From: Bacteroides faecium
Lineage (GTDB): Bacteria > Bacteroidota > Bacteroidia > Bacteroidales > Bacteroidaceae
Assembly (NCBI RefSeq): GCF_012113595.1
Contig: NZ_CP050831.1
Location: 620,001-684,000 of the forward strand
Reading direction: 5' to 3'
Length of the DNA stretch: 64,000 nt
A program made the translations under genes and the position numbers. Positions within the stretch are counted from its first letter, which is position 1, and each line of letters opens with the position of its first letter. Under the pieces are notes generated by a model. The model was not told where the DNA came from, did no database searches, and saw only the letters and a program-made list of their open reading frames with translations. Below are positions 54,345-63,417 of this stretch, piece by piece.

Positions 54345-54417
54345 TATAGGCAATCTTTCGTCCGCCTATAGGCAAACGCAAGATTACCTATAGGCGTATT
54401 TTTGTATGGCTATAGGC
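54345..54417 (+). repeat. Four TATAGGC repeats at exact 22-bp spacing
   Basis: TATAGGC starts at 54345, 54367, 54389 and 54411. The second copy is part of the palindrome GCCTATAGGC. The first and third intervals also form a dyad (TATAGGCAATCTT with AAGATTACCTATA, one mismatch). It lies between the -7 element and the HU-like start. Confidence 0.85.
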
Positions 54418-54479
54418 GAACGAATTAGTCTATGAAGAAAAAAGAATTATTTGTAGAACAAAAAATAATAAATATAGCA

Positions 54480-55079
54480 ATGAGCGTCTATTACGATTTA
54501 TACACAAGCGGAAATCCGCAAAAACACGAAGAGCAACAACCGCTTTATGCACGGGTCATTCCGTCAGGAACCATTGATTCCAAAAAGTTCATCGAAATGG
54601 TATCAAAAGCGAATGGGTTCAGCCAAGCAACCATAGAAGGTTGCCTGCAAGCTATCACTAATGAGTTACAACATTGGCTCTCCCAAGGTTGGACAGTAGA
54701 AGTAGGCGAACTAGGACATTTCTCCTTATCACTGAAATGCGAACGTCCGGTAATGGAGAAAAAGGAAATTCGTTCTCCTTCTATCCATTTGAATAAAGTG
54801 AACTTACGTATTAACAAAAAGTTCCGCGAAAGTCTGGAGCCTTTACAACTGGAACGTATGGAATCCCCCTACCGGTCTAATAACAACCTGAACGAAGATG
54901 AATGCCGTACCCAACTGATACAACATATAAACGAACAAGGTTGCATCACCCGTTCCGATTTCATGAGATTAACGGGAATCAGCCGGAACAAAGCAATTGA
55001 ATTGCTCAAAGAGTATCAGGAAGAGGGAATTATCAGGAGATATGGCGGCGGCAAGACGGTAGTATATCTGAAAGCGTGA
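54480..55079 (+). CDS. HU-like (HU-HIG) DNA-binding protein with C-terminal winged-helix segment
   Basis: 199 residues from the ATG at 54480; an ATG at 54432 would add 16 residues, but the family normally begins near SVYYDLY. The first ~125 residues are an HU/IHF-like fold (SKKFIEMVSKANGFSQATIEGCLQAITNELQHWLSQGWTVEVGELGHF in parts; NLRINKKFRE). Residues about 140-199 form a small helix-turn-helix (CITRSDFMRLTGISRNKAIELL, IIRRYGGGKTVVYL). It probably bends or decorates DNA and may act as a regulator. The phased TATAGGC array in its leader is a candidate autoregulatory site. Confidence 0.88.
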   Translation: MSVYYDLYTSGNPQKHEEQQPLYARVIPSGTIDSKKFIEMVSKANGFSQATIEGCLQAITNELQHWLSQGWTVEVGELGHFSLSLKCERPVMEKKEIRSPSIHLNKVNLRINKKFRESLEPLQLERMESPYRSNNNLNEDECRTQLIQHINEQGCITRSDFMRLTGISRNKAIELLKEYQEEGIIRRYGGGKTVVYLKA

Positions 55080-55129
55080 GAAAAGGAGACATTTATAAAA
55101 TATCATATTTATATGCTACAAATTCAATA

Positions 55130-55164
55130 ATTTAGCAGCCACTAATCACTAGCGGCTGCTAAAT
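55130..55164. terminator. Bidirectional terminator between the HU-like gene and PUL3
   Basis: An 11-bp stem ATTTAGCAGCC/GGCTGCTAAAT with a 13-nt loop, between convergent genes, with A/T-rich flanks. Confidence 0.75.
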
Positions 55165-55182
55165 ATCAAATACATTTTTTCA

Positions 55183-56895
55183 TTAATTTACCGAGACTTG
55201 TTTAAGGATTTTTTGTGTGTTAAGTATTGTCTTTTCTGCTGTTCGGGCACTGGCTGCATCTACACTCTTTACCGCAGCATCCAAAGCCGGAGCAGATACT
55301 ATTTTAATTTTCTCATAATCCTGGATACCTTCGCGAAGCATCTCAAAACGTATGCTGGCTACCGCCTTGCTTGAAGCCGTGTTATCCGTACGGTATATCA
55401 TATGGAAATCTCCGGCAGTATTGGTTCCATCCTGTATATTCAGGGGGTCAGAACTCAACCAATAATCAAAAGCCCACCGGAGATAACCATTCAATCCTTT
55501 TGACGCAGCATACCATGACATCCATACCATTTCTGCCGGGGATGTTTCCTTGGATACATAATTGTTGGGAAACATTTGCGAGCAACTGGTGTAGAAAGTT
55601 GAGATATGATTAGTTGAGGCTCTTTCATATCCTAAAAGCGTACAATAATCATAGAGTTCATTCTCTATATCAGCAGCAATACGGCTTCCTGCCAGTCCTA
55701 TCTTCCAATCCGAGCCGTTCTGCCTGATGAGATTCACCACTTGGCGGGTTTCTTCGTCACGCGCCTCATCAAGAAACAAAATTGTTTTATCAAACCAACC
55801 TTTAGCAGTCAGATGCGCACGGAATGATGTGAGAAACGCTGTCCAGACTTCATTGTACTCATCTGTCCCTATCGGCAGTTTTTTAGTTTTGTAATTCGAA
55901 GTCGCTATATCAAAATACCCTATTGAATTGTTCCAACCGACCAAAGAAAAACAGTCTATCTGTTTATTAATTCCTAAAGAGAACATGAACTCCACGAATT
56001 TATCAAAATTAGTGTAATCAAAACTCCACGTGTTATCCCTGTTCAAGTTCCAGTCGACCATCGTTTGCCCTTCCAAAAAGGCACCGTCTTTAATGTAGGT
56101 CGTAACAGCCTTTTGACCGGCATCTGCCAACATCTTATAGAATGAAGACATCAAAGATTCGTAAGCCGGAGAGAAAGGTTCTATCTCATTACCACTCTTC
56201 CCGCACAAAGTAACCAACTGAAAAGGGAATTGCCATATATCCAGATGATACGTCCAGTCTTTGACATCGGGCAAAGTGTGGTCTGTCACAAGAAGCTGAA
56301 TATTGAAAGACAGTTTTTCCCCTGTTTTCTCCTGCTTCACGTCGATGCTCCCTTCATACAAGCCGGGTGAGGTGTTCTTAGGGACGTCAATCGTCACCCA
56401 CACCTTTGTCGGGTCAGTGGAAGAGATTTGAGTTACTTGCTGTTCCGACAGCGCATCGGCGATATATGCCGACTGGCGCGAAGTCTGCATACCGCAATCC
56501 AAGGCTTTTGCATCCCCCAATACATAGGTAGGGAATCGCAAACGAATATTTGAAGAAGGCAACGTCTGTGAGCCACACTTCAAGTCATTCACCTGATAGC
56601 TTATTCCTTGCACATTCTTTTCCGCCCAAAGAATAAGTTGGGTATGCACACGCTCGTTTCTCCAGACCGTATCCCGCCATTGAGTCACAATCTTGTCGGC
56701 AGAACTCTGACCTTCATGCTTATCTCTCTGCGCGTATCGCTTATATTTACTTTCAAAAGAGCCTTTCATGGTTTGAGGCGCTTCTACGGGCGGTTGTCCC
56801 CCACCTACGTCCGGAGCATCTTTCTCGTCACTGCTACAACCCGGAAATGCGAGCAGCAAACAGAACATTGCAGTTAAAATCATATATTTTCTCAT
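55183..56895 (-). CDS. GH123/DUF4091-like lipoprotein glycosidase, copy 2 of PUL3
   Basis: 570 residues from the ATG at 56893-56895 (the longer TTG-initiated frame would run into the upstream gene). It has a lipoprotein signal (CLLLAFPGCSS). An N-terminal beta-sandwich is followed by a barrel carrying LFLDEARDEE, with Asp376-Glu377, and a C-terminal helical DUF4091 end (LRWAFDYWLSSDP, IRFEMLREGIQDYEKIKI). In GH123 beta-N-acetylgalactosaminidases an adjacent Asp-Glu pair supports substrate-assisted cleavage. It lies 40 bp after a paralogue and is the last gene of PUL3. Exact substrate unknown. Confidence 0.85.
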   Translation of the reverse strand: MRKYMILTAMFCLLLAFPGCSSDEKDAPDVGGGQPPVEAPQTMKGSFESKYKRYAQRDKHEGQSSADKIVTQWRDTVWRNERVHTQLILWAEKNVQGISYQVNDLKCGSQTLPSSNIRLRFPTYVLGDAKALDCGMQTSRQSAYIADALSEQQVTQISSTDPTKVWVTIDVPKNTSPGLYEGSIDVKQEKTGEKLSFNIQLLVTDHTLPDVKDWTYHLDIWQFPFQLVTLCGKSGNEIEPFSPAYESLMSSFYKMLADAGQKAVTTYIKDGAFLEGQTMVDWNLNRDNTWSFDYTNFDKFVEFMFSLGINKQIDCFSLVGWNNSIGYFDIATSNYKTKKLPIGTDEYNEVWTAFLTSFRAHLTAKGWFDKTILFLDEARDEETRQVVNLIRQNGSDWKIGLAGSRIAADIENELYDYCTLLGYERASTNHISTFYTSCSQMFPNNYVSKETSPAEMVWMSWYAASKGLNGYLRWAFDYWLSSDPLNIQDGTNTAGDFHMIYRTDNTASSKAVASIRFEMLREGIQDYEKIKIVSAPALDAAVKSVDAASARTAEKTILNTQKILKQVSVN

Positions 56896-56935
56896 TTCGG
56901 TTATTTTATATTGATATATTCTATGTTTATGCGCA

Positions 56936-58852
56936 TCAATAGATATCAGTATCCAGCAGCAGTTTTCTGGCATTCTCAAAATCCGTAACAGTTTTCTGCC
57001 GTCCGTCCCGGTTTCTCACAGCCATGTCAATCGCTTCTTTTTTCTGTTTCGAATCCACTATTTTGAGTAATTCAAAGTCTTCGATACCCTCTTTCAGTAA
57101 TTCCCAGCGTATGGAACTGACAGGGCCGTTTTCCCCCGGATAAATATAATAATCATCCCCCTGTATAAAGTTGAAAACTGGTTTGCTGTACGGGTCTTTA
57201 TCCGACCAACTGTTATATGCCCACCGTAAATATCCGTCGAGTCCGTAATGGGCAGCCAGCCAGGGTATCATCCTTGCTTCGATAGCGGGAGAATAGGTCA
57301 GGGTATTGGGATGCGCAGGGTCGCCACACAAATAAAAGTTCGTTATCTTGTCCGGGTCTTTTTTCCTCTCCTGCAACCAGGTGGAGATTTCGTCACCCGC
57401 AGTCAGTTCTTCGGGCAAGAAGGAGTAAAACAGTGAAAACGACTTTGCCAATGAAGAAGCCTCTTTCCTGCCTGCTATCGAAAATTGCTGCAAGAATACA
57501 GGCGCGCTGTCACCCACTATATCCAGAATCGACTCAATCACCTCGTGCGGACTTTCATCAAAACTCAGATAAGTTTTATTCAGCCACCCCTTTGAAGTCA
57601 GGTGAGTTTCGAAGTCACGCAAGAAGGATTTCCATACCTCTTTATATTCAGGAGCAAACTGGTCGTAATACAATGTATCCGAAGCATTCGTCTCCTTATG
57701 ACGGTAGACAATCTCCCGACGGTCCGTCTTATGATTGAAAGGAGACAGCGAGAATGCATCAATACGCCGGTCAATCCCATGCTTGAAACAAGCCTCCACA
57801 AAGCGGTCGAAGACCGTATAATCGAAGCTCCACTTTCCCGAACCGTCCAACAGCCAGGTAATCATGGCGGGATAGCCCATATAAGTCTGCGAACGCTGAC
57901 TGCCCGCCAGCCAGTCTACTTTCCAGGGATAAGGCACGATAGTGGTCGTAATGGTTTTCGCTCCTCTTGATGCCAAATCTTCCAGATACGGGTCTATCTG
58001 TTTCCAATGTTCCTCGGACCATGCTTCCACTCCTTTCTCCACAGCCACCGCGTTGGGATTGAACCACAAATCCAGGAAGAAACTATAATTTTCGGGTGCC
58101 GGTAATGCAGGAGCCAGTACATTCACGGCCAGATTAAGGGCAACTTCCTGATACTGGTCTGTATGAATCACAAGCTTCCCGCGATAAATATCGGGAACGG
58201 CAGATTCCGGTATTTCTACCGTGAACCAGACAGGTTGCGCCCTGTAAGCAGGCACATCTACCGCCGGCAATTCCATTAAAGGGTCAGCTACGACATCCGG
58301 CGCCCCCGTTCCACTCACTTCCTGCCCGTAGACATCTTCCTGGCGGGCAGTCCACGTATATTCGCTACGGGCACGCTCCACGGGTACATAACGGACATAC
58401 CTGACTTTCACGCAGCCGGCATCCAGCGTATCCCCTTTTTCCGAGATTAAATCTTCCACCCTGACAGAAAGCCCGGTAAGTTCATGGACCGACGCAACCG
58501 ACAGTTGAAAAGACTGCTGTTCGTTACGCACTCCCGTGATTGAATGAATGGCCGAGAAGTCGACAGGCCGGATATCGAACGGTGAAGGCTGCTTGTCATT
58601 TTCATGCTTGGGCGCAGGAAACCTGGGGACCCGTATCAATGACGATGTCGCAAGCTCCCCGGTAGGTATCCACACATTCAATGAATCCGAAGGCAATGCC
58701 GACTCCACCGTCACTTTCAACCATTCGGGAATTTCGGTGACGGGGTCCATTACCTGATTACGGACTGTTCCTCCTGACTGCGCCTGTCCGCAGCCGCACA
58801 AGGCAGCGGACATACAAAGCGCATATATACTTAAACTAATACTATTTTTCAT
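56936..58852 (-). CDS. GH123/DUF4091-like lipoprotein glycosidase, copy 1 of PUL3
   Basis: 638 residues with a lipoprotein signal (ALCMSAALCGC, Cys near 21). Same architecture as the downstream gene: an N-terminal sandwich, a barrel with TYLSFDESPHEV (Asp432-Glu433) and the DUF4091 end (LRWAYNSWSDKDP, IRWELLKEGIEDFELLKI). The two copies are clearly diverged, suggesting different linkages or positions on one glycan. It is 17 bp after SusD. Confidence 0.86.
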   Translation of the reverse strand: MKNSISLSIYALCMSAALCGCGQAQSGGTVRNQVMDPVTEIPEWLKVTVESALPSDSLNVWIPTGELATSSLIRVPRFPAPKHENDKQPSPFDIRPVDFSAIHSITGVRNEQQSFQLSVASVHELTGLSVRVEDLISEKGDTLDAGCVKVRYVRYVPVERARSEYTWTARQEDVYGQEVSGTGAPDVVADPLMELPAVDVPAYRAQPVWFTVEIPESAVPDIYRGKLVIHTDQYQEVALNLAVNVLAPALPAPENYSFFLDLWFNPNAVAVEKGVEAWSEEHWKQIDPYLEDLASRGAKTITTTIVPYPWKVDWLAGSQRSQTYMGYPAMITWLLDGSGKWSFDYTVFDRFVEACFKHGIDRRIDAFSLSPFNHKTDRREIVYRHKETNASDTLYYDQFAPEYKEVWKSFLRDFETHLTSKGWLNKTYLSFDESPHEVIESILDIVGDSAPVFLQQFSIAGRKEASSLAKSFSLFYSFLPEELTAGDEISTWLQERKKDPDKITNFYLCGDPAHPNTLTYSPAIEARMIPWLAAHYGLDGYLRWAYNSWSDKDPYSKPVFNFIQGDDYYIYPGENGPVSSIRWELLKEGIEDFELLKIVDSKQKKEAIDMAVRNRDGRQKTVTDFENARKLLLDTDIY

Positions 58853-58869
58853 CTATCCGATAGATTTGA

Positions 58870-60309
58870 TTAATACTCATTCTGGTCGAGAATACCCGGG
58901 ATTATTTCCGTGCCCGGCTTGGGCAGCAACCTGGCAGTTTCTTTCACATTCGGCAAACGTTCCGCATTGGCCGTGACTACCATTTCCCTTCTGACAAGGT
59001 CGTGCCACCTGTCTCCTTCGCAAGCAAACTCCCATGCTCTTTCCTCCAGAACAGCCCTGTCAAACTCATTCTGCGATGTCCGGAGCGTATATGGAGAACT
59101 TTCACCTCGTCCCCGGCTATATACCCGGTCGAATGCATCCAACGCTGCCTGGTCCGGGCCATTATTCACATAGTTAGCCGCTTCCGCATAAATCAGCAAA
59201 ACATCGGCAAAGCGCAACATCGGACGGAAACCTTCACTGGAAGTATTCACCCGGCGACCGCCGTCACGATATTTGGCGATAAAAGGTTCGACGCCCGCTT
59301 CTGTGAAAGTCGTACCGTCAGCAAATACGGAAGTGAAAGTGGCATCCTTCCGGGGTCCTTCAGGAAAAGCGTCGAAGAAGCGGGTTTCACTGAAATAGTC
59401 GCCCCAACCGCCTTCGCCATTTCCAAAGTATCTTGTAGCCAAATCCATGTGGCCTCCGGCCACTCCGTCTTCTGCAACCGAACCGTAGAAAGTGAAGATA
59501 AACTCCTTTGACTTCAATTTATTAGACTGCTTCCACAAATCGGCAAAATCGTCTTCCAGGTCATACCCATATTTTTCATCCATTACTTCCGCTGCCTTGT
59601 CCCTGGCCAGCACATAATAAGACTTATCATTCAACGGCCAGCCCGTCATTGTCAAATACACTTTTGCCAACAGGGCCTTCGCCGCCCCTCTTGTCGGTCT
59701 GCCTTTCTCCGCAAATGAAGGGGGTAGTTTAACTTCAGCTATCCCCAAGTCTTCAAGAATGGCGTCATAGACTTCTGCCACAGTGGACTGTTTTACGGTT
59801 TCAATATCATTTTGATTCTCATAAGTCGTCACCTGCACAGGACCGAAAAAGCGCACCAGATAAAAATAGGTGAAAGCCCGCAAGAATCTTGCCTGTCCTT
59901 CAAGCGCATCCAGTTTTTCCGCCGAAACGTCTTTCGCGTTCTGAAGTTTGCTAATCAACGTATTGGCATTGGAAACAGCCTGATAGCATTTCATCCAGAA
60001 ATCGTGAATGACAAGTTCACGGTCATTGGGAACCAAGCGGTCGAAATTTTTAAACAGGTCTGCGTCGGAACGAATATCCTCTGCCCCGGACGCCAGGATG
60101 AGGTCATATCCATAATCGAATCCCGACCAGTCGGAGTAAAGAGCTTTGATTATACCCGTCAAGGCGGCATTATACTCGCTTTCCGAGGTATAAAAGTTTT
60201 GTGGCGATAAGTCTGACGGCGGATTCTCGTCCAAATCCACGCACGAAACGACCAACGGCATTGTCAGGCACAAAAGGAAAAGTAGTCCTATATTTTTTAT
60301 AAGTTTCAT
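58870..60309 (-). CDS. SusD/RagB-family lipoprotein (PUL3)
   Basis: 479 residues from the ATG at 60307-60309 (an ATG at 60333 adds 8 residues ahead of the signal). Lipobox VVSC. SusD features: YNAALTGIIKALYSDW, ARFLRAFTYFYLVRFFGPVQV, RFADVLLIYAEAANYV and the ERAWEFACEGDRWHDLVRR block. It is shorter than the other two SusD proteins here. It lies 49 bp after its SusC. Confidence 0.95.
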   Translation of the reverse strand: MKLIKNIGLLFLLCLTMPLVVSCVDLDENPPSDLSPQNFYTSESEYNAALTGIIKALYSDWSGFDYGYDLILASGAEDIRSDADLFKNFDRLVPNDRELVIHDFWMKCYQAVSNANTLISKLQNAKDVSAEKLDALEGQARFLRAFTYFYLVRFFGPVQVTTYENQNDIETVKQSTVAEVYDAILEDLGIAEVKLPPSFAEKGRPTRGAAKALLAKVYLTMTGWPLNDKSYYVLARDKAAEVMDEKYGYDLEDDFADLWKQSNKLKSKEFIFTFYGSVAEDGVAGGHMDLATRYFGNGEGGWGDYFSETRFFDAFPEGPRKDATFTSVFADGTTFTEAGVEPFIAKYRDGGRRVNTSSEGFRPMLRFADVLLIYAEAANYVNNGPDQAALDAFDRVYSRGRGESSPYTLRTSQNEFDRAVLEERAWEFACEGDRWHDLVRREMVVTANAERLPNVKETARLLPKPGTEIIPGILDQNEY

Positions 60310-60358
60310 AATGTATATCTTTTTGATTATCATTCTTTAATTCTTTTTGCCAACGCTA

Positions 60359-63300
60359 TCAGAAAGTAATATCCAGACCGATTGCATACTGTTTTTGGGA
60401 AGGATAGGAAGCCATATCAAATCCGGTAAACGGTCCCGAATTATTGCCGGAAGCAATACTGGAAGCATTATTGGCTTCGGGGTCAAATCCCGAATAGTTG
60501 GTGAAAGTCAACAGGTTCGTCCCGGTCACATATACTTTCACTGCATTTATCTTGAATTTCTTCAGGAATTTGGAAGGCAGATTATAGCCGAAAGTGATGT
60601 TTTTCACCCGGAGATACGAGCCGTTCTCTACCCACTGGCTGGAATTTCGCTGATTTCCAAGTACATCATGTCCCGAAACGTTCGTATTCTCATTTTCAGG
60701 CGTCCAACGGTTCAGAAGGTTCCTGCCGACTCCGTCTGTGCCTCCCTCCAACATAAACTTTCCAAGGTTCACGATATCATTTCCCTGTACTCCGACAATC
60801 AACACATTCAGGAACAGGTCTTTATAACGGAAGCTATTACTCCAACTATACGTGAAGTCCGGCAGTGTTTTGGCAATTGTCACCATGTCTTCGCTGTCTA
60901 TCACGCCGTTATTGTCCTTGTCGAAATATTTCGGAGAGCCGGGAGTAACCCCATACGCACCCGCCAGAATCTTCTCGCTGCTTTTCCACACTCCGTCATA
61001 CCTGAAACCTTTCACCAGGCCGATAGGTTGCCCCACTTCCAGGCGGACTGCGTCCGAAAATCCGGGCATACCGGCTCCTCCAAGTATCATTTCGTCTACT
61101 CCTTCACTGAGTGCCAGCACTTCACTACGATTGGCGGCATAAGTCAGGTTGGTAGTCCATTCGAAGTTCTTCGTCCGCACAGGTGTTCCGCCCACAACCA
61201 GTTCTATTCCCTGGTTGCGAATCTTTCCGGCGTTCACTAACTGAGTGGCTTGTCCGGAAGCCATTTTCAGTTGTTTTTCAAACAACAAATCCGAAGTTAT
61301 CTTCCGGTAAGCATCGACTGTGAGGTTGAACCTGCCTTTAAATAAAGAAAGGTCGACACCTGCATTCCATTGTTTGGTAGTTTCCCATTTCAAATTCGGA
61401 TTTCCCGCCAAAGTAGACAATGCAACGCCCTGATGAAGTTTCTCACCGTCAAATGCATAAGCCGCTTTAGAGCCTGTCACCAACAAGTCTAATGACTGAT
61501 AGGGAGAAATAGCCTGATTGCCGACTACGCCGTAACTCAATCTCAACTTTAGATTATCTATGACGGAGACATTCTTCAAGAACTTCTCGTTTGAAATATT
61601 CCATGCCAGTCCGGCAGAAGGGAAATATCCCCATTTATTGTTCTTTGCAAATACCGACGAGCCGTCTGCACGCATGGTCAACGTAGCCGAGTAACGGTCT
61701 GAATAGGTATAACTGATTCTTCCCATATAAGAAAGGAGTGTCTGGTCGGCCCTGTAAGAACCGGGCTGAATGGTTTCATTTCCGAGTCCCAGGTTGTTAT
61801 ATAATTTCTCGTTCGTGAAAAAGCCTTTGGAAGAAGCATAACTGGAAGTCGTTTTAGATAATTGCTGTTCCAAAACCGCAGTGGCAACCAGATGATGTTT
61901 GTCTGCAAACGTATGGTCGTATGTCAGCATATTCGTATTTTGGAATTGCATCCACTTATCATTGCTTATGCTGGCCGTCCGTGTCGATTCGTCTCCGTTA
62001 ATCACTTTCTCGGTGTAATACCAGTCACTTTCCCCGTCTGTCATCTGCCAGGAGACGGACGACTGGAACTTGAGGTCTTTGAATAGCTGAACGACGATTT
62101 CAGGATTAATGATATTCATTTTCTGGCGATATACATTCGTCTGTTCATTGGCAAGCGCCACCGGGTTATATTCCGTATTCGAGCCGTAACCACCTCCCGG
62201 TTGCGAATAGGTGCCGTCACTCTCATACACGGGTCTTGTCGGTGCGAAGTTCAAAGCGGCATAGATAGGACTTCCGTAAGCGTCCCGCGCATTCTGAACC
62301 GTCGGATTATCCTTAGACGAGGAAAAGAATGTGTTCAGGTTCAGCTTGATTCTCTTGTTCAGGTCGATAGAGAGGTTCGAGCGCAGCGACATCTTCTGGA
62401 ATTTCGAGTTGATGACAATTCCCTTGACTCCCAAATAATCTCCGGCAATATTATAAGAGATAATCCCTGACTTCCCGCTGATACTAAGATGATGATTCTG
62501 GGTCGTCCCGGTTCTGAATATCTCATCCTGCCAGTCGGTACTATTATTTTGAAAAACAGATACGTCGTCAAATACGGCAGGCAGTTTTCTCGCTTCCCTG
62601 TTCGTATTAATATATTGAGCATATTCCGAAGCGTTCATGATATCCAGTTTTTTGCGCACTTGCTGAAGGGCGCCGAATACATTATAAGTGATAACCGGCT
62701 TTTGGCTGCCACCCTTTTTAGTCGTAATCAGAATAACCCCGCCGGCTCCTCGCGAGCCATAAATAGCAGTAGCCGAGGCATCTTTCAGAATCTCAATAGA
62801 TTCGATATCATTCGGGTGCACGTTCGACATCGAGCCGCCCTGCATTCCGTCGATGATAACCAGCGGGTCACTTGCGGCATTGATTGAATTTACACCACGA
62901 ATCCGAATGGAAATACTGGAATTGGGAGAGGCATCATTATTGACTACCTGCACTCCGGCTATTTGCCCCTGAAGCGCCTCATCGGTACGTGTAAAGGCTG
63001 AGTTCTGTATGTTCTCTGATTTAACGGAACTTACCGAGCCTGTAATATCACTCTTTTTCTGAATACCATACCCCACTACGACTACTTCATCCAGTAAAGC
63101 GACATCTTCTTCCAGCAGAATATCCATTTTCGTCCGGTTGTTCACCGGTATTTCCTGCGTTTTATAACCAATAAAACTGGCAACAAGTATATCTCCGGGC
63201 TTCACACTGATAGAGAAGTTACCGTCCAGGTCGGTAATTCCGCCTGTCAAAGTCCCTTTTATTGCGACAGATACACCCGGAAGCGGCTGATTATCGGCTT

Positions 63301-63400
63301 TCGACCGTATCGTACCTTTTAATGTCTGCTGTGCAAAGGCCGAAAACGAAACAATCAGCCCAAGCATAATTAATAACACTATTTTCTTCATATTTTTCAT
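60359..63400 (-). CDS. SusC/RagA-family TonB-linked outer membrane transporter (PUL3)
   Basis: 1013 residues. Signal peptide (IVLLIMLGLIVSFSAFAQ), carboxypeptidase-D-regulatory-like domain (QTLKGTIRSKADNQPLPGVSVAIKG), plug with SATAIYGSRGAGGVILITTKKG, and a barrel ending in QYAIGLDITF. A second ATG nine bases in (63391) is possible. It follows the GEVED-domain gene by 17 bp, so the transcript starts outside the window. Confidence 0.96.
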   Translation of the reverse strand: MKNMKKIVLLIMLGLIVSFSAFAQQTLKGTIRSKADNQPLPGVSVAIKGTLTGGITDLDGNFSISVKPGDILVASFIGYKTQEIPVNNRTKMDILLEEDVALLDEVVVVGYGIQKKSDITGSVSSVKSENIQNSAFTRTDEALQGQIAGVQVVNNDASPNSSISIRIRGVNSINAASDPLVIIDGMQGGSMSNVHPNDIESIEILKDASATAIYGSRGAGGVILITTKKGGSQKPVITYNVFGALQQVRKKLDIMNASEYAQYINTNREARKLPAVFDDVSVFQNNSTDWQDEIFRTGTTQNHHLSISGKSGIISYNIAGDYLGVKGIVINSKFQKMSLRSNLSIDLNKRIKLNLNTFFSSSKDNPTVQNARDAYGSPIYAALNFAPTRPVYESDGTYSQPGGGYGSNTEYNPVALANEQTNVYRQKMNIINPEIVVQLFKDLKFQSSVSWQMTDGESDWYYTEKVINGDESTRTASISNDKWMQFQNTNMLTYDHTFADKHHLVATAVLEQQLSKTTSSYASSKGFFTNEKLYNNLGLGNETIQPGSYRADQTLLSYMGRISYTYSDRYSATLTMRADGSSVFAKNNKWGYFPSAGLAWNISNEKFLKNVSVIDNLKLRLSYGVVGNQAISPYQSLDLLVTGSKAAYAFDGEKLHQGVALSTLAGNPNLKWETTKQWNAGVDLSLFKGRFNLTVDAYRKITSDLLFEKQLKMASGQATQLVNAGKIRNQGIELVVGGTPVRTKNFEWTTNLTYAANRSEVLALSEGVDEMILGGAGMPGFSDAVRLEVGQPIGLVKGFRYDGVWKSSEKILAGAYGVTPGSPKYFDKDNNGVIDSEDMVTIAKTLPDFTYSWSNSFRYKDLFLNVLIVGVQGNDIVNLGKFMLEGGTDGVGRNLLNRWTPENENTNVSGHDVLGNQRNSSQWVENGSYLRVKNITFGYNLPSKFLKKFKINAVKVYVTGTNLLTFTNYSGFDPEANNASSIASGNNSGPFTGFDMASYPSQKQYAIGLDITF

Positions 63401-63417
63401 ATTATCCGATTATTAGT

